DNA of 64,000 bases, taken from Streptococcus infantis ATCC 700779. Its GTDB lineage: Bacteria; Bacillota; Bacilli; Lactobacillales; Streptococcaceae. The first letter of the stretch is position 1, and every line of letters starts with the position of its first letter. Shown one piece after another: positions 41,062 to 49,787 of the stretch. The DNA lies in NCBI RefSeq assembly GCF_000187465.1, contig NZ_GL732439.1, positions 897,226 through 961,225 of the forward strand, in the 5' to 3' direction. Both the position numbers and the translations under genes were made by a program. The notes below the pieces were generated by a model. It searched no databases. It saw only the letters and a program-made list of their open reading frames with translations, and was not told the origin of the DNA.

Positions 41062-41207
41062 ACTAATCTCCTAAATATACTGTAACTATTGTACCATTTT
41101 TTCTAGAAATTTCGAAGTATCAAAGCAAAAGAATTATCTCAAGCTAACGAGTTGACTCTTTCTATGATATAATGAAATCAATCATTACTTGTGGAAAAGG
41201 AGTAACT

Positions 41208-42185
41208 ATGCTAAAACTTGGTATCATAGGAACTAGTTCAATCAGCCATCATTTTCTAGAGGCTGCCCATACTAGCGGGAACTTTCAACTGGGTGCAGTC
41301 TATTCTAGAAAAATTGAAACCGCAGAAAATTTTGTTGAACAGTATCAAGGCGTTAAGCTATTTGATCAGTTAAATGATTTCTTTAATGATTCATTCGATG
41401 TGGTATACATTGCTAGTCCGAATTCCCTGCATTTTAGTCAAGCAAAAATGGCTTTATCTGCTGGAAAACATGTTATCCTTGAAAAACCAGCTGTCACTCA
41501 ACCACAAGAATGGCAGGATTTAGTTGAAACGGCTAAAGATAATAAATGTTTTATCTTTGAAGCAGCAAGAAACTACCACGAAGATGCTTTTGCCACAATC
41601 AAAGACTTTCTTGCGAACAAACAAATTCTGGGTGCAGACTTTAACTACGCTAAATATTCTTCTAAGATGCCTAACCTACTTGCTGGCGATACTCCTAATG
41701 TTTTCTCAGACCGTTTTGCAGGTGGTGCACTTATGGATCTTGGTATTTATCCTATTTATGCAGCTGTTCGCTTATTTGGAAAACCGACTCATGCAACCTA
41801 TCAAGCTCAGAAACTAGATAATAGCATTGATTTAAATGGGGATGGTATTCTCTCATATCCTGACTATCAAGTACACATCAAAGCAGGAAAGAATATCACT
41901 TCTAATCTTCCTTGTGAGATTTATACTACTGATGGGACCTTGACACTTAATACCATCGAGCATGTCCAATCAGCTTTTTTTACAGACCATCAAGGAAATG
42001 ATGTTCAACTTCCTATCCAGCAGGCTCCTCACACCATGACTGAGGAAGTTGCTGATTTCGCAAACATGATCAAGCAAGCAGACCGGACTCTCTACCAATC
42101 TTGGATTGATGATGCGACACATGTCCACGACCTACTTTACACTATGCGCCAGGATGCTGGCATTAGATTTGAGGCAGAAAAATGA
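41208..42185 (+). CDS. Gfo/Idh/MocA family oxidoreductase
   Basis: The 325-residue protein has an N-terminal NAD(P) Rossmann fold (LKLGIIGTSSISHHFLEAA), the family motif VILEKPAVTQPQEW with the lysine of the EKP signature, and the C-terminal alpha/beta domain (DLGIYPIYAAVRLFGKP). Such enzymes act on sugars, inositols or similar polyols; the substrate is not evident. The start was set at ATG 41208 because AAAGGAG lies 5 nt upstream. Its stop overlaps the helicase ATG (ATGA). Confidence 0.9.
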   Translation: MLKLGIIGTSSISHHFLEAAHTSGNFQLGAVYSRKIETAENFVEQYQGVKLFDQLNDFFNDSFDVVYIASPNSLHFSQAKMALSAGKHVILEKPAVTQPQEWQDLVETAKDNKCFIFEAARNYHEDAFATIKDFLANKQILGADFNYAKYSSKMPNLLAGDTPNVFSDRFAGGALMDLGIYPIYAAVRLFGKPTHATYQAQKLDNSIDLNGDGILSYPDYQVHIKAGKNITSNLPCEIYTTDGTLTLNTIEHVQSAFFTDHQGNDVQLPIQQAPHTMTEEVADFANMIKQADRTLYQSWIDDATHVHDLLYTMRQDAGIRFEAEK

Positions 42186-43264
42186 AAACCAAACTACCTA
42201 CCGAATGGCAAGAATTGATTGATCAACTGGGATTCCAAGAATTTACTCCCATTCAAACTCAACTTTTTGAACCTATAACAGAAGGTGAAAACCTACTTGG
42301 AGTCAGTCCAACTGGTACAGGGAAGACTTTAGCCTATCTCCTACCTAGTCTTCTCAAACTCCAAAAGAAAAAAGCCCAACAATTATTGATTTTAGCACCT
42401 AATACTGAGCTTGCTGGACAAATTTTTGAAGTCACTAAAACCTGGGGTGAGGCCATCGGATTAACAGCTCAGCTATTTCTATCTGGTTCGAGCCAGAAAC
42501 GCCAAATTGAACGACTTAAAAAAGGACCAGAAATTCTGATTGGAACACCTGGTCGTATCTTTGAACTCGTCAAATTGAAAAAAATCAAGATGATGAATGT
42601 GGAAACAATCATTCTTGATGAATTCGACCAACTCCTTGATGATTCTCAAATTCATTTTGTTGAAAAAATTACCAACTATGCACCTCGTGACCATCAACTT
42701 ATTTACATGAGTGCCACTACCAAATTTGACCAAGATAAGATTGCACCTAACACGCGCATCATTGATCTATCAGACCAAAAGTTAGACAATATTCAACATT
42801 TCTACATGCAAGTAGACCAACGTCACAGAGTAGATATGCTTCGTAAACTAGCACAGGTTGAAGATTTCCGTGGTCTTGTCTTCTTTAATAGCTTGTCTGA
42901 CCTTGGAAGCGCCGAGGAAAAATTACAATATCGTGATGTTTTAGCAGTTTCGCTAGCTAGCGATGTCAACGTTAAATTTAGAAAAGTTATTTTAGAAAAA
43001 TTCAAAGATAATCAACTGACACTACTTCTTGCCACAGACCTTCTCGCTCGTGGTATCGACATTGATAGCCTGGAATGCGTGATTAACTTTGATGTCCCTA
43101 GAGACAAGGAAACTTACACTCACCGTGCAGGTCGTACAGGACGTATGGGTAAAGAAGGCTATGTCATCACTCTTGTCACCCATCCAGAAGAGCTTAAAAA
43201 ACTGAAGAAATTTGCAAGTGTACGTGAAATCGTCTTGAAAAATCAAGAACTCTATATCAAATGA
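42182..43264 (+). CDS. DEAD-box family RNA helicase
   Basis: This short 360-residue helicase has both RecA-like domains: Q motif (GFQEFTPIQTQL), Walker A in SPTGTGKT, GTPGR, Walker B as DEFD instead of DEAD, SAT (MSATTKF), ATDLLARGIDI and HRAGRTGRMG. It ends almost directly after motif VI with no C-terminal RNA-binding extension. Roles in ribosome assembly or RNA decay at low temperature are usual for relatives. It overlaps the oxidoreductase gene by 4 bp. The structured repeat copy B begins at its stop codon. Confidence 0.92.
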   Translation: MKTKLPTEWQELIDQLGFQEFTPIQTQLFEPITEGENLLGVSPTGTGKTLAYLLPSLLKLQKKKAQQLLILAPNTELAGQIFEVTKTWGEAIGLTAQLFLSGSSQKRQIERLKKGPEILIGTPGRIFELVKLKKIKMMNVETIILDEFDQLLDDSQIHFVEKITNYAPRDHQLIYMSATTKFDQDKIAPNTRIIDLSDQKLDNIQHFYMQVDQRHRVDMLRKLAQVEDFRGLVFFNSLSDLGSAEEKLQYRDVLAVSLASDVNVKFRKVILEKFKDNQLTLLLATDLLARGIDIDSLECVINFDVPRDKETYTHRAGRTGRMGKEGYVITLVTHPEELKKLKKFASVREIVLKNQELYIK

Positions 43265-43443
43265 GAGTGGGGCAGAAATCGGTAATTCGTTAGAATTCGA
43301 TTTCGTCGTCCCACCTCCGCACAGTTGAGTAGGGCTGTAAAAGCTGATGAAATCAGCGTAGTAGAGCCCACTCAACCACTGCGTCTTGCTCGACAATCCA
43401 AAGACAATTTAGAGGCTAGGACTTTTGTCCCAGCCTCTTTTTC
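43265..43443 (+). repeat. Structured intergenic repeat, copy B (helicase 3' side)
   Basis: This 179-bp element runs from the helicase stop codon to a terminator. Its blocks match copy A (27596-27823): GGGGCAGAAATC, CCGCACAGTTGA, CTCAACCACTGCG and CCCAGCCTCTTT. CCGCACAGTTGA and TCAACCACTGCG are near-complementary and enclose an inner stem (GCTGAT/ATCAGC inside GGGCT/AGCCC). The last part (43411-43443) is a strong hairpin plus T run. No coding capacity is seen. Confidence 0.7.
43411..43443 (+). terminator. Terminator at the end of repeat copy B
   Basis: AGAGGCTAGGAC/GTCCCAGCCTCT stem with one mismatch, loop TTTT and a T-rich tail on the plus strand. It ends the oxidoreductase-helicase transcript. 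Confidence 0.85.
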
Positions 43444-43821
43444 TTATCCCCAAGTAATTTCTAAACGGTAGTTGGCAAATGGAACTCCTTCTTTGTTTTG
43501 TAGTTGGTAGGCTAGTTCAATCTTCTCTTCACTAACTTCATAGTGGCTTGTTTGGATGATAAACTCCTGCAGTCCCATAGGTGTTGGAATATAGGCTAAA
43601 CTATCAGAATCTTTCAGAAAACGCATGATGGTCTTGGGATTTGAGAAACGTGACATGACCAGTTCCTCCCCATTAAATTTCAAAACTACTTTTTCTTGCT
43701 CCTCATTGTAAAAAAGGAGATAGGAAAAATCTCCCCTTTCACGTAACTCAACATCATAAAGTTGGTCGATTACTTCCAATTGTTCATCGAACTTGATGGT
43801 ATTTCTCATTCTAATCTTCAC
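43444..43821 (-). CDS. DUF1934 (YwiB-like) protein
   Basis: This 125-residue protein matches the DUF1934/YwiB family, a small lipocalin-like beta-barrel of unknown role: MKIRMRNTIKFDEQLEVIDQLYDVELRERGDFSYLLFYNEE, PKTIMRFLKDSDSLAYIPTPMG and a C-terminal NYRLEITWG. The gene is convergent with the helicase and divergent from the HD protein, and no partner gene is apparent. Confidence 0.8.
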   Translation of the reverse strand: MKIRMRNTIKFDEQLEVIDQLYDVELRERGDFSYLLFYNEEQEKVVLKFNGEELVMSRFSNPKTIMRFLKDSDSLAYIPTPMGLQEFIIQTSHYEVSEEKIELAYQLQNKEGVPFANYRLEITWG

Positions 43822-43878
43822 AACTATTCCTCTTTCTTCTCACTTATCCCTACTATTTTACCAAAAAGGCAAGGAATT

Positions 43879-43887
43879 TGCTATAAT
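43879..43887 (+). promoter_or_regulatory. Extended -10 promoter placing the HD gene start at +1
   Basis: TGCTATAAT is an extended -10 element whose last base lies 7 nt before the ATG at 43894. Transcription is predicted to start at or next to that A, giving a leaderless mRNA. The -35 region is weak. Confidence 0.65.
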
Positions 43888-43893
43888 GGTCTT

Positions 43894-45198
43894 ATGAATG
43901 AAAAAGTATTTCGTGACCCAGTTCACAACTATATCCACGTTAATAATCAAGTCATTTATGACCTGATCAATACCAAAGAATTTCAGCGGCTCCGTCGCAT
44001 CAAACAGCTTGGGACATCTAGCTATACATTCCATGGTGGAGAGCATAGTCGTTTTTCTCACTGTTTGGGTGTCTACGAAATTGCTAGGCAAATCACGGAG
44101 ATTTTTGAGGAGAAATATCCTGAGGAATGGGATTCTAATGAGTCTTTACTAACCATGACTGCGGCTCTTCTACATGATCTCGGACATGGTGCCTACTCTC
44201 ATACTTTTGAAAATCTCTTTGACACGGACCATGAGGCAATTACCCAGGAAATTATCCAAAGCCCTGATACAGAGATTCATCAGGTTCTTTTGCAGGTAGC
44301 ACCGGACTTTCCAAAAAAAGTAGCCAGCGTTATCGATCACACTTATCCAAACAAACAAGTGGTTCAGCTCATTTCGAGTCAGATTGATGCAGACCGTATG
44401 GACTATCTCCTTCGCGACTCCTACTTCACCGGTGCTTTTTATGGCCAGTTTGATCTGACACGTATTCTTCGTGTCATTCGTCCTGTTGAAAATGGCATCG
44501 CCTTTCAGCGTAATGGGATGCATGCCATCGAGGATTATGTACTCAGTCGTTACCAGATGTACATGCAGGTTTATTTCCACCCAGCCACACGCGCCATGGA
44601 AGTCCTTCTGCAAAATCTTCTCAAACGTGCTAAGGAGCTCTATCCTGAAAATAAGGACTTCTTTGCCCTTACATCCCCACATCTACTGCCATTTTTTGAG
44701 AAGAAGGTAACCTTATCTGACTATCTTGCACTTGACGACGGGGTTATGAATACCTATTTCCAACTCTGGATGACTAGTACAGATAAAATTCTAGCTGATC
44801 TTTCGCAACGTTTTATCAACCGTAAGGTCTTTAAATCTATTACTTTTTCTGAGGACGACCAAGACAAACTTGAGATCATGCGGAATTTCGTAGAAGAAAT
44901 TGGGTTTGACCCCAACTACTACACTGCTATCCATAAGAATTTTGACCTTCCTTACGATATTTATCGACCAGAGTCTGCAAATCCAAGAACTCAAATCGAG
45001 ATTGTCCAAAAGAATGGCGAGCTGGCAGAACTTTCTAGCCTATCTCCTATCGTCCAATCTCTTGCAGGAAGCCGTCATGGTGACAACCGTTTCTACTTCC
45101 CTAAAGAAATGCTTAAGCAAAACAGTATTTTCACGAATATCATTCAACAATTTTCACATTTGATTGAGAATGATCATTTTACTCCAGACAAGAAATAA
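43894..45198 (+). CDS. HD-domain phosphohydrolase (dNTPase-like)
   Basis: The 434-residue protein is an HD-superfamily phosphohydrolase related to dGTPase/YwfO: GTSSYTFHGGEHSRFSHCLGVYE, the metal-binding HD in LLHDLGHGAYSH, DHEAITQEII, and SSQIDADRMDYLLRDSYFTG. A deoxynucleotide triphosphohydrolase activity is likely, but the substrate is not proven. The start at ATG 43894 aligns with the family beginning MNEKVFRDPVHNYI. No Shine-Dalgarno sequence precedes it, which with the promoter position suggests a leaderless transcript. The HAD phosphatase follows 12 bp later. Confidence 0.9.
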   Translation: MNEKVFRDPVHNYIHVNNQVIYDLINTKEFQRLRRIKQLGTSSYTFHGGEHSRFSHCLGVYEIARQITEIFEEKYPEEWDSNESLLTMTAALLHDLGHGAYSHTFENLFDTDHEAITQEIIQSPDTEIHQVLLQVAPDFPKKVASVIDHTYPNKQVVQLISSQIDADRMDYLLRDSYFTGAFYGQFDLTRILRVIRPVENGIAFQRNGMHAIEDYVLSRYQMYMQVYFHPATRAMEVLLQNLLKRAKELYPENKDFFALTSPHLLPFFEKKVTLSDYLALDDGVMNTYFQLWMTSTDKILADLSQRFINRKVFKSITFSEDDQDKLEIMRNFVEEIGFDPNYYTAIHKNFDLPYDIYRPESANPRTQIEIVQKNGELAELSSLSPIVQSLAGSRHGDNRFYFPKEMLKQNSIFTNIIQQFSHLIENDHFTPDKK

Positions 45199-45210
45199 CA
45201 GAGGAAATTT

Positions 45211-46017
45211 ATGAGTATAAAACTAATCGCCGTCGATATTGATGGTACCCTGGTTAATAGCAAAAAAGAAATTACTCCAGAAGTTTTTGCAGCTATCCAA
45301 GATGCCAAAGCAGCTGGGGTCAAGGTTGTCATTGCAACAGGACGCCCCATCGCTGGTGTTGCCAAACTTCTTGACGACTTGCAGTTGAGAGACGAAGGAG
45401 ACTATGTTGTGACCTTCAACGGTGCCCTTGTCCAAGAAACCGCTAATGGCCATGAGATTATCAGCGAATCCTTGACTTACGAGGACTATCTTGATATGGA
45501 ATTTCTCAGCCGTAAACTGGGAGTCCATATGCATGCTATTACCAAAGACGGCATCTACACTGCCAATCGCAATATCGGAAAATACACCGTACACGAGTCA
45601 ACTCTCGTCAGCATGCCAATTTTTTACCGTACACCTGAAGAGATGGCTGATAAAGAAATCGTCAAATGTATGTTTATCGACGAACCAGAGATTCTCGATG
45701 CTGCTATTGAAAAGATTCCAGCAGAATTTTACGAGCGATACTCTATCAACAAATCTGCTCAATTTTACCTAGAACTCCTTAAAAAGGATGTAGACAAGGG
45801 ATCTGCTATCACTCACCTAGCTGAGAAACTTGGACTAAGCAAAGATGAAACTATGGCGATCGGTGATGAAGAAAATGACCGTGCCATGCTAGCAGTCGTT
45901 GGAAATCCCGTTGTTATGGAAAACGGAAACCCAGAACTCAAAAAAATCGCCAAATACATCACCAAAACAAATGATGAATCCGGCGTTGCCCATGCCATTC
46001 GAACTTGGGTCTTGTAA
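45211..46017 (+). CDS. Cof-type HAD-IIB phosphatase
   Basis: The 268-residue protein has HAD motif I in AVDIDGTLVNS, motif II threonine in VIATGRP, a C2 cap (about 85-190) and motif IV in IGDEENDRAML. Cof/YidA-type enzymes dephosphorylate sugar phosphates and flavin-related compounds in the cytoplasm; the substrate cannot be fixed. AGAGGAAA lies before the ATG. It is likely co-transcribed with the HD protein and ends at a strong terminator. Confidence 0.92.
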   Translation: MSIKLIAVDIDGTLVNSKKEITPEVFAAIQDAKAAGVKVVIATGRPIAGVAKLLDDLQLRDEGDYVVTFNGALVQETANGHEIISESLTYEDYLDMEFLSRKLGVHMHAITKDGIYTANRNIGKYTVHESTLVSMPIFYRTPEEMADKEIVKCMFIDEPEILDAAIEKIPAEFYERYSINKSAQFYLELLKKDVDKGSAITHLAEKLGLSKDETMAIGDEENDRAMLAVVGNPVVMENGNPELKKIAKYITKTNDESGVAHAIRTWVL

Positions 46018-46040
46018 ACTGAATAGAATATAATAAAAGC

Positions 46041-46083
46041 ACCCCAGAAGTTAGAGAAAAAGTCTAACTCCTGGGGTATTTTC
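46041..46083 (+). terminator. Terminator after the HAD gene
   Basis: ACCCCAG..GTTAGA/TCTAAC..CTGGGGT hairpin followed by ATTTT. On the minus strand the same stem is followed by GCTTTTATT and may also end the lipoprotein-cluster transcript. Confidence 0.8.
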
Positions 46084-46091
46084 ATTACAGA

Positions 46092-46565
46092 TTACTCTTC
46101 TGATTCCCTTTTTATTTTTGGAATTTTCTTATTATCAAGTTTAGGAATGCCATTGTTCTCAATCTTGGGAAGGTTCTTTAGTTCATCGGCAGTAGGCACC
46201 TTCTGGTATACCTTAGCAGGCCTATAGAGTAAAGCAAACGATAATAACAAGGCAATAATGCTCCCAACAGTTGCTATGTTTCGTTTACTCGCTTCTGTCG
46301 AAGGGACCCTGGCTCCGCTTGTACTAAGGTCCTTCCATTCAGGATGCTCTGCTTCAATCGCTTTTTTCTCTTCCCAAAGTGGAACGAGTAAGAAATGGTT
46401 GAACGGAACAACTGTAGCCATAGCTGTCGCGCCTAGCGGGATAAATCTATTGAGATTTATGATGAGCAAGATACTTAGGATAGAAAATAATACGAATAGA
46501 AGGATTACTAATACTAGGCGAATTTTATATTCTTTTTTTATTCGAAGGTATTCTTCTTGGGACAT
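46092..46565 (-). CDS. Small membrane protein, function unknown
   Basis: I do not recognise this 157-residue protein. It has three likely membrane segments: about 17-37, 40-62 (with LGATAMATVVPFNHFLLVPLW) and 97-113. A charged loop lies at 65-95. The cytoplasmic-looking tail (118-157) holds repeated short blocks LPKIE, IPKLD and IPKIK rich in Pro, Ile and Lys. It is the last gene of the lipoprotein cluster, 46 bp after the larger membrane protein and on the same strand, so it is probably part of that operon. Confidence 0.7.
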   Translation of the reverse strand: MSQEEYLRIKKEYKIRLVLVILLFVLFSILSILLIINLNRFIPLGATAMATVVPFNHFLLVPLWEEKKAIEAEHPEWKDLSTSGARVPSTEASKRNIATVGSIIALLLSFALLYRPAKVYQKVPTADELKNLPKIENNGIPKLDNKKIPKIKRESEE

Positions 46566-46611
46566 CTAACATATTACCTCTTTCTCCAAAATTCTATACA
46601 TCTGAAAAGCA

Positions 46612-47499
46612 TTAGTCCAGTGACTCCTGCTGTAAATCTTTGATAAACTTCACAACTTGACGGTTTCCAATCCTAACATGATAGCCACCGCTATTATTGA
46701 CTAGTTTATCCCCTTCATATCGATCAATCTTTACAGCATAAAGACCACTAGGTAAGGGTTGATTGTTAAAAAACTCTTTCAATTGCGATTCAAGGTCTTT
46801 AAGATAAGCATCATATAACTGATCCTTCTTGTCTTCTGGAGTGTAGTATCGAAATTGAAATTCTGGTATAAAGATATCTTTTTGGAAAAGATATTGAGCA
46901 TCCATAGGATACATCCCTTGTAATGCTTGTCCTTTTCTTTGATTTTCCTCTAAAATTTCATCATAAAGATACATATTGCCAGATTTACTATTAAATTGAA
47001 AATCAATCCCATCGTATTTCAAAGCAGTCATTTTGGGATCTGTTATTGAAGTATCCAATGTTTTTAAAAACTCACTGGTGCCTGGACTTATTTCAATCCC
47101 TAGATAGGCTAATTCTGGAAAAGCGTGATAAATTTTTTTGTTTTGTTCATAATCTACTTCTGCATCCGTCTTTTTATACTTTTTGTTTTCCGAAGGACGA
47201 GTATAGTATTCAAAGCGAGAATTAGCCTGATAGGTTTTACCATCTATATTTTCAGTGTAAGTACCATGGATTACAAATCCTCCTACACTTGTATAGTTTT
47301 TTTCGTATTTTTCTAACTCAAACTGACCTGTAAGACCGTAGTTCTCATAAGAACGATGTACAGCTTGCTCAAGTTCATTCCGACTTGCATGGGCAAATAG
47401 ACCCCACATATCCATCATAGCAATAATAGGACTCAGTACTATGAATATTGCAAATAGTATAACCATGGATAAACAACCAATTAATAAGCCTTTTTTCAT
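46612..47499 (-). CDS. Membrane-anchored extracellular protein, function unknown
   Basis: The 295-residue protein starts with an anchor helix (about 4-27) and has a soluble domain likely outside the cell; no lipobox cysteine is present at the end of the helix. I do not recognise the domain. The start was set at ATG 47499, because the upstream bases (TTAGGGATAGAAAT) are shared with the start region of lipoprotein 2 and one paralogue has a stop codon just before. It follows lipoprotein 4 and micro-ORF c at the same ~750-bp spacing as the array, as if it replaced a repeat unit. Confidence 0.7.
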   Translation of the reverse strand: MKKGLLIGCLSMVILFAIFIVLSPIIAMMDMWGLFAHASRNELEQAVHRSYENYGLTGQFELEKYEKNYTSVGGFVIHGTYTENIDGKTYQANSRFEYYTRPSENKKYKKTDAEVDYEQNKKIYHAFPELAYLGIEISPGTSEFLKTLDTSITDPKMTALKYDGIDFQFNSKSGNMYLYDEILEENQRKGQALQGMYPMDAQYLFQKDIFIPEFQFRYYTPEDKKDQLYDAYLKDLESQLKEFFNNQPLPSGLYAVKIDRYEGDKLVNNSGGYHVRIGNRQVVKFIKDLQQESLD

Positions 47500-47529
47500 A
47501 TTTCTATCCCTAACTAGCATTTGTATTGC

Positions 47530-47571
47530 TTACCTTTCGACCCGACGATTGCTCTTTTCGATTTCGTTCAT
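47530..47571 (-). CDS. Micro-ORF c, 13 codons
   Basis: Reads MNEIEKSNRRVER. It lies between lipoprotein 4 and the membrane protein and is colinear with two sister ORFs at 49027 and 49788, keeping length, frame and stop codon (TAA). The ribosome site is weak here (GGGATGA). It may be a translated peptide or a conserved nucleotide spacer. Confidence 0.4.
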   Translation of the reverse strand: MNEIEKSNRRVER

Positions 47572-47577
47572 AAACTA

Positions 47578-48249
47578 TCATCCCTTTTGTTTAAATATAG
47601 TTAAATCCAACTGAACTGTCTTATCTTTCGAATTCATCTGAATTGTAATACCATAAATTGTATAACTAGAATAGCTAACTATTATTCGACAGGTTGTATC
47701 ATCTGGCATATCGTACTTATTTTTAAGATATTTATAGAGGTCAGATTGATTTTCTGACTCGTAGATAATATCACTCAATTCAGTTTCAGCGCTCTTAAAG
47801 GTTTCTTTTATATCCAAAGAAGCAAAATAATCTCTTTGTACTACTAAATTAAGAATTTCTTCATCATATAAAGGAGTTACCTCCGACCCATAATTTAACT
47901 TCCCATTTGAGTATGTAACAGGAACCGATTCTTTTTTATCTCCGGTTTTTATTGTATAGTCACCCTTAATGGCTGATTCAGTAATATCTAAATCAATCTC
48001 ATAATCCTGTACTTGAGTTCCAGCTTTTATATAAACATCACAAATATAAGCCTTTAATCCCGTAAAGTCCTTCTTGTCTTGTTCTAAAAATTTAAATATA
48101 GGATCAAACGTTTTTTCAAATTCGTACTGTTCTTTTGTTCTGTTTTTGGGAATGGTTTCACCACCCAAACTACATCCACTCAGTGCAAAAAGTGTCAAAA
48201 ACATCAGCATTACACTGACAACCCAAAATAAGTATTTATGATTTTTCAT
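47578..48249 (-). CDS. Tandem lipoprotein 4
   Basis: The 223-residue protein has a signal peptide with lipobox ALSGC (Cys26) followed by GGETIPKNRTKEQYEFEKTF, shared by all four paralogues. The mature part is soluble and charged, with a central DIKGDYTI-like strand and LFDEEILNLVVSRDYFASLD-like region (here LYDEEILNLVVQRDYFASLD). Its first ~70 codons are almost identical to those of lipoprotein 3 while the C-terminal 40 residues differ. I do not recognise the family. A surface immunity or binding role is possible but not shown. Confidence 0.75.
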   Translation of the reverse strand: MKNHKYLFWVVSVMLMFLTLFALSGCSLGGETIPKNRTKEQYEFEKTFDPIFKFLEQDKKDFTGLKAYICDVYIKAGTQVQDYEIDLDITESAIKGDYTIKTGDKKESVPVTYSNGKLNYGSEVTPLYDEEILNLVVQRDYFASLDIKETFKSAETELSDIIYESENQSDLYKYLKNKYDMPDDTTCRIIVSYSSYTIYGITIQMNSKDKTVQLDLTIFKQKG

Positions 48250-48319
48250 GTAAAAATTTCTCCAATTTTGAAATTAGTGCTATTTTTAGCTTACAATCTT
48301 TTTGATCGGATTCAAAAAA

Positions 48320-48994
48320 TTACTTTCCTTTCGCTAAATAAATTGCAGCACTGATTTGAACCAATTTTTCTTCAGATTCTAAACTTAGTAGTATATCGTA
48401 TCTGTCATAATACGCATATCCAAGACTAACTGAAAGTTTTGTGTCAGATGGAAGATTATACTTTTCCACTATTTTTTTATATAACTCTGATTGATTTTCT
48501 GACTCGTAGATAATATCACTCAATTCAGTTTCAGCGCTCTTAAAAGTCTTTTTCACATCTAAGGAAGCGAAATAATCTCTTGAAACCACTAAATTAAGAA
48601 TTTCTTCATCAAATAAAGGATCTATCTCTGACTCGTAATTTAACTTACCATTAGAGTAAGTAATAGGAACTGTCTCTTTAGTGTCACCACGTGTTATTGT
48701 GTAATCACCTTTAATGTCAGCTTGATTAATATCTAAGTCCACTTCGTAGTTTTTGACTTCAGCTTGTTTTTTTATATAAACATCACTAGTGTATGACTTT
48801 AATCCCGTAAACTCCTTCTTATCTTGCTCCAAAAATTTAAACATAGGCTCAAAGGTTTTTTCGAATTCGTACTGCTCCTTTGTCCTGTTTTTGGGAATGG
48901 TTTCACCACCCAAACTACATCCGTTTAGTGCAAAAAGTGTCAAAAACATTAGCATTACACTAACAACCCAAAATAAGTATTTATGATTTTTCAT
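48320..48994 (-). CDS. Tandem lipoprotein 3
   Basis: This 224-residue paralogue has the lipobox ALNGC (Cys26) and the common GGETIPKNRTKEQYEFEKTF start. It shares KTFKSAETELSDIIYESENQS with lipoprotein 4, then departs: its last 45 residues (from YNLPSDTK) share little with the other three, suggesting a swapped or fast-changing C-terminus. An in-frame stop codon just upstream shows that translation starts at this ATG, which guides the start choice for its relatives. No function is recognised. Confidence 0.75.
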   Translation of the reverse strand: MKNHKYLFWVVSVMLMFLTLFALNGCSLGGETIPKNRTKEQYEFEKTFEPMFKFLEQDKKEFTGLKSYTSDVYIKKQAEVKNYEVDLDINQADIKGDYTITRGDTKETVPITYSNGKLNYESEIDPLFDEEILNLVVSRDYFASLDVKKTFKSAETELSDIIYESENQSELYKKIVEKYNLPSDTKLSVSLGYAYYDRYDILLSLESEEKLVQISAAIYLAKGK

Positions 48995-49026
48995 ATTTTG
49001 TATCCCTAACTAGAATTTATATTGCT

Positions 49027-49068
49027 TTACCTTTCAACCAGACGATTACTCTTTTCGATTCCGTTCAT
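49027..49068 (-). CDS. Micro-ORF b, 13 codons
   Basis: Reads MNGIEKSNRLVER between lipoproteins 2 and 3. GAGG lies 5 nt before its ATG and overlaps the stop of lipoprotein 2, so re-initiation is plausible. Differences from copy c include silent third-base changes (AGT/AGC, GTT/GTC). Confidence 0.45.
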   Translation of the reverse strand: MNGIEKSNRLVER

Positions 49069-49075
49069 AAAAACC

Positions 49076-49744
49076 TCATTCTTTTGCAAAAATAACGTTA
49101 CTTATTTGTACAATCTTCTGATTCGATTCTAGTTGTATAGTAGCTCTATATATAGTTGAGCTTGAATGATTTATTACTACTATACATGTCGTTTCTTCTG
49201 GTAAATCATATTTACTTTTCAGATGTTTATAGAGGTCAGAGTTTTGTTCTGGCTGGTATACAATCTCACGAAGTTCTGTCTCTGCGCTCTTAAAAGTTTC
49301 TTTTACACCTAATGAAGTAAAATAATCTCTTTTAACAACTAAATTGAAAATTTCCTCATCAAATAAAGGATTTATCTCAGACTCATAATTTAACTTGCCA
49401 TTAGAATATGTAACAGGAACAGTTTCTTTATTCTCCCCATGTGTTATTGTGTAATCACCTTTAATGTCAGCTTGATTAATATCTAAGTCCACTTCGTATT
49501 TTTTGACTCCATCTTCAGTTTTTATATAGACTCTACTAATGTATATCTTTAGTCCCGTAAAATCCTTCTTGTCTTGTTCTAAAAATTTAAACATGGGTTC
49601 AAACGTTTTTTCGAATTCGTACTGCTTCTTTGTCCTGTTTTTGGGAATGGTTTCTCCACCCAAACTACATCCATTTAGTGCAAAAAGTGTCAAAAACATT
49701 AGCATTACACTAATAAGCCAAAATAAGTGTTTATGATTTTTCAT
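49076..49744 (-). CDS. Tandem lipoprotein 2
   Basis: The 222-residue paralogue has signal sequence and lipobox ALNGC (Cys26), then the shared N-terminal block and LFDEEIFNLVVKRDYFTSLG. The C-terminus (YDLPEETTCIVVINHSSSTIYRATIQL) resembles lipoproteins 1 and 4. Seven further codons are open upstream of ATG 49744, but the sister gene lacks them, so the shorter start was chosen. It follows micro-ORF a. It is presumed to sit on the outer face of the membrane. Confidence 0.75.
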   Translation of the reverse strand: MKNHKHLFWLISVMLMFLTLFALNGCSLGGETIPKNRTKKQYEFEKTFEPMFKFLEQDKKDFTGLKIYISRVYIKTEDGVKKYEVDLDINQADIKGDYTITHGENKETVPVTYSNGKLNYESEINPLFDEEIFNLVVKRDYFTSLGVKETFKSAETELREIVYQPEQNSDLYKHLKSKYDLPEETTCIVVINHSSSTIYRATIQLESNQKIVQISNVIFAKE

Positions 49745-49787
49745 ATTTCTATCCCTAAGTACCATTTATATTGTATTATCAATAGCA

